Shown here: one piece after another, positions 55,201 to 64,000 of the stretch
Position numbering within the stretch: the first letter of the stretch is position 1
How the letters are laid out: the number at the start of each line of letters is the position of its first letter
Assembly: GCA_035610835.1 (NCBI GenBank)
Contig: CM069447.1
Location: 57,481,048-57,545,047, forward strand
DNA: 64,000 bases
Direction: 5' to 3'
Source of the DNA: Ophiura sarsii
Lineage: Eukaryota; Echinodermata; Ophiuroidea; Amphilepidida; Ophiuridae
Made by a program: the position numbers and the translations under genes
Notes under the pieces: generated by a model
Databases searched by the model: none
Told to the model about the DNA's origin: nothing
Seen by the model: the letters and a program-made list of their open reading frames with translations, nothing else

Positions 55201-58200
55201 GTACAAAAGAACGGTTTTTTAAATTAAAAATCATTTGGGGTCACTAGGGGTCAAAATGTCAATTTTCACTCCAGTCACTTAAAATGCTATTTATTCAAGA
55301 GAAAATGGCCCATGATTATCAGAATTAGTCAAAAGATTTCTTGGGTCCATGCACATATAGGGTGTTCAGCGATTAAAAGTGACATGTCATACGGGGTCAC
55401 TAGGGGTCATTGAACTTTACAAGGGTAAAAGTTAAGACATGCTCCGATTTGGACGGGGTTTGTTGCATCTTGTTTAATTTGATGAGCCAAGAAAATAAGT
55501 TAATCATATTGACCAGGTCAAAGGTCAAGAAGGGGTCACTAGGGGTCAAAAGGTGATTTTCACTTAAAACGCATTTCCAATTTAGTGAAATGACCTAGGA
55601 TCGTCAAAATTGGTCCACATATTCCTTTTGACCGTACGCATGTACAAAAGAAAGGTTTTTTAAATTAAAAATCATTTGGGGTCACTAGGGGTCAAAATGT
55701 CAATTTTCACTCCAGTCACTTAAAATGCTATTTTTTCAAGAGGAAATGACCCATGATTATCAGAATTGGTCAAAAGATTCCTTGGGTCCATGCATATATA
55801 GGGTGTTCAGCGATTAAAAGTGACATGTCATACCGGGTCACTAGGGGTCATTGAACTTTACAGGGGTAAAAGTTTAGACATGCTCCGATTTAGACCGGGT
55901 TTGTTGCATCTTGTTTGGATTGATGAGCCAAGAAAATAAGTCAATCATATTAACCAGGTCAAAGGTCAAGAAGAGGTCACTAGGGGTCATTGAACATTAC
56001 AGAGGTAAAAGTTCAGACATGCTCCGATTTGGACGGGGTTTGTTGCATCTTGTTTGGATTGATGAGCAAAGAAAATAAATAAATCATATTGACCAGGTCA
56101 AAGGTCACGAAGGGTCAATAGGGGTCTTTGAACTTTACAGGGGTAAAAGTAAAGACATGGTTCGATTTTGACCGGGTTTGTTGCATCTTGTTTGATTTGA
56201 TGAGCTAAGAAAATAATTCAATTATATCGACCAGGTCAAAGTTCAAGAAGGGGTCAAAAGGGGTCATTGAACTTTAAAGGGGTAAAATTTAAGACATGAT
56301 CCGATTTGGACCGGATTTGTTGCATCTTGTTTGGATTGATGAGCCAAGAAAATAAGTTAATCATTTTAATCAGGTCAAAGGTCAAGAAGGGGTCACTAGG
56401 GATCATTTTCTCAAAGAAAAATCAAGGTAGCCTGGTCTTAGACCGGAGCGAGATCTAGTGCTTTTTACCTTGATTTTTTCAAAAATCGAGGTACTCTATC
56501 TCTGCCGTTTCTTTCTTCTTCTTTGTTTGTTTGTTTCTTTCTATCAGACCCATCTACAAAATGCTATTTTTTCTACAGTTTACATGCTACAATCACCAGA
56601 TTTGGTCAGTAGGACCCCCTACCTGACCTACATATAGGGTCTTCACAGTTTGGGGTCAAAGGTCACACAGATGTCATAAGGGGTCAAAACGTGATTTTCA
56701 CTTAAAACGCATTTCCAATTTAGTGAAATGACCTAGGATTGTCAAAATTGGTCCACATATTCATTTTGACCGTACGCATATACAAAAGAAAGGTTTTTAA
56801 AATTAAAAATAATTTGGGGTCACTAGGGGTCAAAATGTAAATGTTTACTCCTCGCACTGAAAAGGCTATTTTTTCGGGAGGAAATGACCTATGATTGTCA
56901 GAATTGGTCAAAAGATTCCTTATATCCATGTACATATAGGGTCTTGAGCGATTAAAAGTGACATGTCAGATGGGGTCACTAGGGGTCATTGACCTAAACA
57001 AGGGTAAAATGTAAGACATGCTCCGATTTTGACCGGTCATGTTTCATTTTGTAGGCATTGATAAGACAAGAAAAAAAGTCAATCATTTTCACGGGGTCAA
57101 AGGTCAACATAAGTCACTAGGGGTCAAAAGGTCAATTTTCATTCCTTGCACTCAAAATGCTATTTTTTCTACAGTGTACATGCTACAATCACCAGATTTG
57201 GTCAGTAGGACCCCCTACCAGACCTACATATAGGGTCTTCACAGTTTGGGGTCAAAGGTCACACAGGGGTCATAAGTGGTCAAAACGTGATTTTCACTTA
57301 AACGCGTTTGCAATTTAGTGAAATGACCTAGGATCGTCAGTATTTGTCAACATATTCCTTTTGACCGTACGCATATATAATAGTTCGGTTTTTAAAATCA
57401 AAATATATTTAGGGTCACTAGGGGTCAAAAGGTCAATTTTCACTCCTCACACTCAAAATGCTATTTTTTCGGGAGGAAATGACGCATGATTGTCAGAATT
57501 AGTCAAAAGATTTCTTGGATCCATGTACATATAGGGTCTTCAGCGATTAAAAGTGACATGTCATATGGGGTCACTAGGGGTCATTGACCTAAACAGGGGT
57601 AAAATATAAGACATGCTCCGATTTTGACCGGATTTGTTTCATCTTGTAGGCATTGATGAAACAAGAAAAAAAAGTCAAATAATTTTTATTGGGTCAAAGG
57701 TCAACATAGGTCACTAGGGGTCAAAAGGTCAATTTGCACTCCTCGCACTCAAAATGCTATTTTTTCGGGAGGAAATGACCCATGATTGTCAGAATTGGTC
57801 AAAAGATTTGTTGGATCCATTAAAAGTGACATGTCATATGGGGTGACTAGAGGTCATTAATCCATAAAAAATCAAGGTGTCCTGGTCTCAGACCAGAACT
57901 ATGTCTAGTTCTTTCTTTCTTTCCTCAAACCCATCTAAAAAACGCTATTTTTTCTACAGTTTACATGCTACAATCACCAAACTTGGTCAGTAGAACCCCC
58001 CACCTAACCTTCATATAGGGTGTTCATAGTTTGGGGTCAAAGGTCACACAGGGGTCACTAGGGGTCAAAAGGTGATTTTCACTTAAAACGCATTTCCAAT
58101 TTAGTGAAATGACCTAGGATCGTCAAAATTGGTCCACATATTCCTTTTGACCGTACGCATGTACAAAAGAACGGTTTTTCAAATTAAAAATCATTTGGGG

Positions 58201-58444
58201 TCACTAGGGGTCAAAATGTCAATTTTCACTCCAGTCACTTAAAATGCTATTTTTTCAAGAGGAAATGACCCATGATTATCAGAATTGGTCAAAAGATTCC
58301 TTGGGTCTATGCATATATAGGGTGTTCAGCGATTAAAAGTGACATGTCATACCGGGTCACTAGGGGTCATTGAACTTTACAGGGGTAAAAGTTTAGACAT
58401 GCTCCGATTTGGACCGGGTTTGTTGCATCTTGTTTGGAAACTAG
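49217..58444 (+). repeat. GGTCA-rich array with Helentron-like ends (unit 2)
   Basis: Counterpart of 30434-37560, about 2.1 kb longer because it retains a further subelement (56467-57908) and flanking blocks. The palindrome recurs at about 50230-50518. Confidence 0.8.
56467..57908 (+). mobile_element. Helentron-like element, ACCTTGATTTT type (unit 2 only)
   Basis: It starts ACCTTGATTTTTTC, has a TTTC/GTTT microsatellite, and ends AAAAATCAAGGT, hairpin CTGGTC-TCA-GACCAG, eight bases, CTAG at 57905-57908, then TT. It contains two or more GGTCA blocks. It is missing from unit 1, where flanking homologous GGTCA blocks are fused. Confidence 0.55.
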
Positions 58445-58589
58445 ACATAGATCTGGTCAGAAAACATGAAATCGATACTGCATTATTTAATTAAATACAA
58501 AAAGGTTTCTTACACAACAAAAAAAGGAAAATGACCTTCAAAAATGAGTTAAATTCTTTAACCACCCTGTATATTTTCACCCTATACAG

Positions 58590-58700
58590 CTCTACCATGT
58601 GGCGGGTGTCTAAACGGCGGGTCGTGCGAAACCTTCTTTGATTTTATGATTTGCATTTGCCCGAATGGTTATGAGGGTGAGAGATGTGAGAATCAAGTAG
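58590..58700 (+). CDS. EGF-like domain exon D (unit 2)
   Basis: Counterpart of 37706-37816: 111 bp, phase 1-1, LPCGGCLNGGSC to NGYEGERCENQ, same splice sites. No coding change noticed. Confidence 0.92.
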
Positions 58701-59310
58701 GTAAGTTGTGGGGTGTTTTTGTTTTAGCGTCATTCAACAAGTTCTACCTCGTCCCTCATAACTTTGCTAATTTGGATGTCCCGGGGTGGGGGGGGGGGGG
58801 GGGGGGGGTACTTAGTGAATATGAGGTCACAGGAATGTGCCACCAAATAGGGTCCCATTTTCACCCCTCTGGTAAATAAATGACGTCTTTTCGTAGCCAT
58901 TTTTGGTTAATGTATGGGTCTAAAATCCTTAAATTTGCTGTTTTTCACAAAAAAATTAGCAAAATCTGTCAAATATGTAGGAAAATTGTGGGTCTCTGGT
59001 AAATATATAGGTGCATTATCTACGGATGCCCTTTGAAGCTATTTTTAAATAGCAAATCGGAATTTGTGTTTGGTTTTTGACACATAGCTTTGTTAATATT
59101 CAGTCAATCTTCATGTGCAATATCTCAAATTAAAGAGAAGGCATTTCTTCACAATTTTGTAATTGGTATTTGAATAATGAACATTTGTTTGCCTTGTAAG
59201 TTACGTATTTTGAGTTTATGATAAGAGTTTAATGGGTTTGCCATCAGACAAGTTTAAAACTGTCAAGCTTTCATTATGATTAGCTCTGACTTCTCCAGGA
59301 CCAAATTCTT

Positions 59311-59557
59311 TTAACACTTTCCATGCGGCTGTAAGTTTTACCATATACAAAACATAATTTTCAGAAACCTTTCCCAACTTTCAAGGTCTATCTCAAGGAT
59401 TACTGGACCAATACTAGGCATGTTTGTACTCATTTCAATGCGTTTCTCATGGTGATTCCAAAAATGGTAATGACATTTAAGAATTTTGACATTTTCGAAA
59501 CATTTTGTGCAATTTGGGAATGTCGTCTGCAGCTGCCTGCCGCGTGGAAAATGTTAA
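59311..59557. mobile_element. MITE flanked by TTAA (unit 2)
   Basis: Counterpart of 38430-38676. Confidence 0.65.
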
Positions 59558-59843
59558 GCAAGACATAGAGACTGCCACTTCTCTATATTTTATCATCATT
59601 TGGGCTGCCCTTTTCCTACTTGCGACATTGGTGGCTCTCAAAAGCTTTAGAAAATAGGTTGATTTGAAATTAGTTGCTCCTTTCCTACGTGAGAAAGATT
59701 GATGGCTCTGAAAAGAGCCATTCAGGTGGACTGCCTGCCCCTTGTCCACTGAACAGAGTTGGTGGCTATATAGCTATTAGCATTTTTATTGCCTTGTATT
59801 AAAAAGTTACTTTTTAAGTATTGTTTATATACTTTTTTTACAG

Positions 59844-59966
59844 GAGAATGTCAGACCGGGGAATTTCAGTGTCCCTCGTCTGGTGCGTGCATCGCAGAGT
59901 CAGCCGTATGTGATGGCAACTTTGATTGTCTTGATCTTAGTGATGAAAACCCGACCAACTGTCCAT
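59844..59966 (+). CDS. LDL-receptor class A domain exon (unit 2)
   Basis: Counterpart of 38962-39084: 123 bp, phase 1-1, six cysteines and the [13 protein letters not shown] calcium-binding cluster. The acceptor tract is one T longer. No coding change noticed. It would be followed in frame by exon A of a third unit beyond this window. Confidence 0.95.
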
Positions 59967-60300
59967 GTAAGTTTTGTTACTGGGTTGCATGATGGGTATC
60001 ACATGGATTTAATATAGATATCACATGTATATCACATGGGTATCATATGGATTTAATATAGATATCACATGGATATCACATGTGTCACATCCTCATGATG
60101 AAGATCTGAACCCGGGGTGCTCAGTGGTCATTCATTACAAGGGGGGTATCATGCGCGTCCAAGGACTTTCAAAAAGTACCCTAAATACGTAATCGTGTTA
60201 ATGTGAAAAAGCACCCCTAAACAAGTATGGCACGGTATTTTACATACCCTAAACAAGCAATATCCGTATTTCCAATACCCTAAACAAGTACTCAAAATAT

Positions 60301-61561
60301 TCACCCAGCTTAAATCCACGTTCACAATGGACACCCAGCTTACATCCAAGTTCACAATGGACACCCAGCTTATATCCAAGTTCACAATGGACACCAGCTT
60401 ATATCCAAGTTCACAATGGACACCCAGCTTATATCCAAGTTCAAAATGGACACCCAGCTTATATCCAAGTTCACAATGGACACCCAGCTTATATCCAATT
60501 TCACAATGGACACCCAGCTTATATCCAAGTTCACAATGGACACCCAGCTTAAATCCAAGTTCACAATGGACACCCAGCTTATATCCAAGTTCACAATGGA
60601 CACCCAGCTTATATCCAAGTTCACAATGGACACCCAGCTTATATCCAAGTTCACAATGGACACCCAGCTTATATCCAAGTTCACAATGGACACCCAGCTT
60701 ATATCCAAGTTCAAAATGGACACCCAGCTTATATCCAAGTTCACAATGGACACCCAGCTTATATCCAAGTTCACAATGGACACCCAGCTTATATCCAAGT
60801 TCACAATGGACACCCAGCTTAAATCCAAGTTCACAATGGACACCCAGCTTATATCCAAGTTCACAATGGACACCCAGCTTATATCCAAGTTCACAATGGA
60901 CACCCAGCTTATATCCAATTTCACAATGGACACCCAGCTTATATCCAAGTTCACAATGGACACCCAGCTTATATCCAAGTTCACAATGGACACCCAGCTT
61001 ATATCCAAGTTCACAATGGACACCCAGCTTATATCCCAGTTCACAATGGACACCCAGCTTATATCCAAGTTCACAATGGACACCCAGCTTATATCCAAGT
61101 TCACAATGGACACCCAGCTTATATCCAAGTTCACAATGGACACCCAGCTTATATCCAAGTTCACAATGGACACCCAGCTTATATCCAAGTTCACAATGGA
61201 CACCCAGCTTAAATCCAAGTTCACAATGGACACCCAGCTTATATCCAAGTTCATAATGGACACCCAGCTTATATCCAAGTTCACAATGGACACCCAGCTT
61301 ATATCCAAGTTCACAATAGACACCCAGCTTAAATCCAAATTCACAATGGACACCCAGCTTAAATCCAAGTTCACAATGGACACCCAGCTTATATCCAAGT
61401 TCATAATGGACACCCAGCTTATATCCAAGTTCACAATGGACACCCAGCTTAAATCCAAGTTCACAATGGACACCCAGCTTACATCCACGTTCACATGGAC
61501 ACTCAGCTTACATTCAAGTTCACAATGGACACACAGCTCAACAAATCCAAGTTCAACAAAG
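60301..61561. repeat. 30-bp minisatellite, array 3 (about 40 units)
   Basis: Starts one unit later than array 2, directly after CTCAAAATAT, then follows the same order of variants, including the 29-bp unit near 60393. Confidence 0.95.
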
Positions 61562-61987
61562 CATGTTTTTTTTCCATTAATAATAAATATTGTCCTCACA
61601 ATTGGTACTTCAGATTTGGCATTTTATTCATATAACATCCATTCTTTATTAAATGATAACATTTCATTAATCAATAATGAGTTAAATTTGATACAATCTC
61701 ATTGGAGAGGGTAAATGCACTGGGATAAACGGACAATTTTGTGTAGATAAACGGAGTGCGGTTAAATAATGACCAACCAATACGTGTTGAGCCATGCTTA
61801 GCGAACGCATCGAACAACTCCCGTGAACGGACAGCCAGTGCGTTTACCCTCTCTGATATATGGTTTTCAATCCGTACGAATCTGGATACCATCCCTGAGT
61901 CACTATTTCCTTATTTTAACTCTGCCCGTAAGTTGGATGCCACAGAACCAATATGATTTGGTTAGTTCAGAGCACAGTCATGTAGGC

Positions 61988-64000
61988 TGGGTAAGTCATA
62001 TCTAGTGAATTATGCCTCAATATGGGGACATATATTGATGGGATTAATTCATACACATGTAATTGTAGACTAGGTTTTGTAGGAGACATGTGTGAAATGG
62101 GTAAGTCATATCTAGTGAACCGTGCCTTAATATGGGGACATGTATTGATGGGATTAATTCATACACATGTAATTGTAGACTAGGATTAATGTAGGAGACA
62201 TGTGTGAAATGGGTAAGTAATATCTAGTGAACCATGCTTTAATATGGGGACATGTATTGATGGGATTAATTCATACACATGTAATTGTAGACTAGGTTTT
62301 GTAGGAGACTTAGTGAAATGGGTAAGTCATATCTAGTGAACCTCAATATGGGGGGACATGTATTGATGGGATTAATTCATACACATGTAATTGTAGACTA
62401 GGTTTTGTAGGAGACATGTGTGAAATGGGTAAGTCATATATAGTGAACCATGCCTCAATCTGAGGACATGTAGTGATGGGATTAATTCATACACATGTAA
62501 TTGTAGACTAGTTTTTGTAGGAGACTTAGTGAAATGGGTAAGTCATATCTAGTGAACCTCAATATGGGGGGGGGGGGGACATGTATTGATGGGATTAATT
62601 CATACACATGTAATTGTAGACTAGGTTTTGTAGGAGACATGTGTGAAATGGGTAAGTCATATCTAGTGAACCGTGCCTCAATATGGGGACATGTATTGAT
62701 GGGATTAATTCATACACATGTAATTGTAGACTAGGTTTTGTAGGAGACATGTGTGAAATGGGTAAGTCATATCTAGTGAACCATGCTTCAATATGGGGAC
62801 ATGTATTGATGGGATTAATTCATACACATATAATTGTAGACTAGGTTTTGTAGGAGACATGTGTGAAATAGGTAAGTCATATCTAGTGAACCATGCTTCA
62901 ATATGGGGACATGTATTATGGGATTAATTCATACACTTGTAATTGTAGACTAGGTTATGTAGGAGACATGTGTGAAATGGGTAAGTCATATCTAGTGAAC
63001 CTCAATATGGGGACATGTATTGATGGTTTTAATTCATACACATGTAATTGTAGACTAGGTTATGTAGGAGACATGTGTGAAATGGGTAAGTCATATCTAG
63101 TGAACCGTGCCTCAATATGGGGACATGTATTGATGGGATTAATTCATACACATGTAATTGTAGACTAGGTTTTGTAGGAGACATGTGTGAAATGGGTAAG
63201 TCATATCTAGTGAACCATGCTTCAATATGGGGACATGTATTGATGGGATTAATTCATACACATATAATTGTAGACTAGGTTTTGTAGGAGACATGTGTGA
63301 AATGGGTAAGTCATATCTAGTGAACCATGCTTCAATATGGGGACATGTATTATGGGATTAATTCATACACTTGTAATTGTAGACTAGGTTATGTAGGAGA
63401 CATGTGTGAAATGGGTAAGTCATATCTAGTGAACCATGCTTTAATATGGGGACATGTATTGATGGGATTAATTCATACACATGTAATTGTGGACTAGGTT
63501 TTGTAGGAGACATGTGTGAAATAGGTAAGTCATATCTAGTGAACCATGCCTCAATATGGGGACATGTATTGATGGGATTAATTCATACACATGTAATTGT
63601 AGACTAGGTTTTGTAGGAGACATGTGTGAAATGGGTAAGTCATATCTAGTGAACCATGCCTCAATATGAGGACATGTATTGATGGGATTAATTCATACAC
63701 TTGTAATTGTAGACTAGGTTTTGTAGGAGACATGTGTGAAATGGGTAATATCTAGTGAACCATGCTTTAATATGGGGACATGTATTGATGGGATTAATTC
63801 ATACACATGTAATTGTAGACTAGGTTATGTAGGAGACATGTGTGAAATGGGTAAGTCATATCTAGTGAACCTCAATATGGGGACATGTATTGATGGGATT
63901 AATTCATACACATGTAATTGTAGACTAGGTTATGTAGGAGACATGTGTGAAATGGATAAGTCATATCTAGTGAACCATGCTTCAATATGGGGACATGTAT
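61988..64000 (+). repeat. 110-bp EGF-exon minisatellite, array 3 (at least 18 units, cut by window end)
   Basis: Same EGF-derived unit and GTAAGT donor as array 1, and a similar order of variants (G-run units, TCTGAGGACATG unit, GTATTATGGG unit). It is closer to array 1 than to the contracted array 2. Confidence 0.85.

Larger units (their letters stand above)
39663..60300 (+). repeat. Tandem segmental duplication, unit 2 (about 20.6 kb)
   Basis: Second head-to-tail copy. Relative to unit 1 it has a contracted 110-bp array (about 8 units), a 1.28 kb insertion at 42409-43683, one more partial exon A copy, small homopolymer changes, and about 2.1 kb more in the GGTCA array. It lacks the 240 bp that precede the junction in unit 1. 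Confidence 0.95.
60301..64000 (+). repeat. Tandem segmental duplication, unit 3 (start only)
   Basis: Third head-to-tail copy: 30-bp array, spacer and most of the 110-bp array are present before the window ends. The EGF and LDLa exons of this unit, if any, lie to the right. Confidence 0.95.

Noticed and set aside
20728..60300. Explaining the whole duplication as uncollapsed haplotypes
   Set aside because: Not excluded, but three arrays with different lengths, two different junctions and unit-specific indels in one contig fit true tandem copies better; long reads would decide.

Overview
This 64 kb window is eukaryotic and comes from an intron-rich, repeat-laden animal genome. The evidence is GT-AG-bounded exons encoding EGF-like, LDL-receptor class A and homeodomain sequences, plus a Penelope-like retroelement, a tRNA-derived SINE, and many MITEs and satellites. 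The AT-rich base composition, the SINE tail (GCGCTATATAAATAC followed by ATT repeats) and the transposon mix suggest a marine invertebrate, perhaps a deuterostome such as an echinoderm. That placement is a guess, not a demonstration.

Left part (about 2.2-15.8 kb), minus strand: a multi-exon gene starts with an ATG at 15829 and runs leftwards out of the window. Nine exons can be placed, and all junctions are phase-compatible apart from one ambiguous acceptor. They encode an atypical HDX-like homeodomain (Trp48 and Asn51 kept), then an HMG-box-like helical segment, then unrecognised sequence ending in a basic stretch. Its introns hold a hAT-type MITE with an 8-bp target duplication, other MITEs, a SINE fragment and a nearly intact Penelope-like element (6654-9912). 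The Penelope element has a 15-bp target duplication, an 868-codon reverse transcriptase/GIY-YIG ORF, an inverted partial copy of its own 3' end at the 5' side, and degenerate hammerhead-ribozyme motifs. It lies only 23 bp from a splice donor of the host gene and in the opposite orientation.

Middle (16.7-24.9 kb): a TATGT-rich satellite with about 520-bp higher-order repeats, then a 30-bp minisatellite, then an array of about 22 units of 110 bp. Each 110-bp unit is the 3' part of an EGF-like exon plus its splice donor and a little intron.

Right part (about 20.7-64 kb), plus strand: a segment of about 19-20 kb is present head-to-tail two full times plus the start of a third. Each copy carries 30-bp minisatellite, EGF-exon minisatellite, MITEs, three EGF exons, a SINE, a hAT MITE, a 7-9 kb GGTCA-rich array with Helentron-like termini, a fourth EGF exon and an LDLa exon. 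All ten coding exons are symmetrical phase 1-1, so they could splice into one long secreted or transmembrane protein with repeated EGFx4-LDLa modules. Neither end of that gene is in the window. The copies look nearly identical except for array-length changes, a 1.3 kb insertion/deletion and a 2.1 kb difference in the GGTCA array, so the duplication is recent, or partly an assembly effect.

The observation most worth following is that EGF exons here are seeding tandem repeats. One exon has a single extra 107-bp partial copy in unit 1 and two in unit 2, the same architecture as the large 110-bp array.
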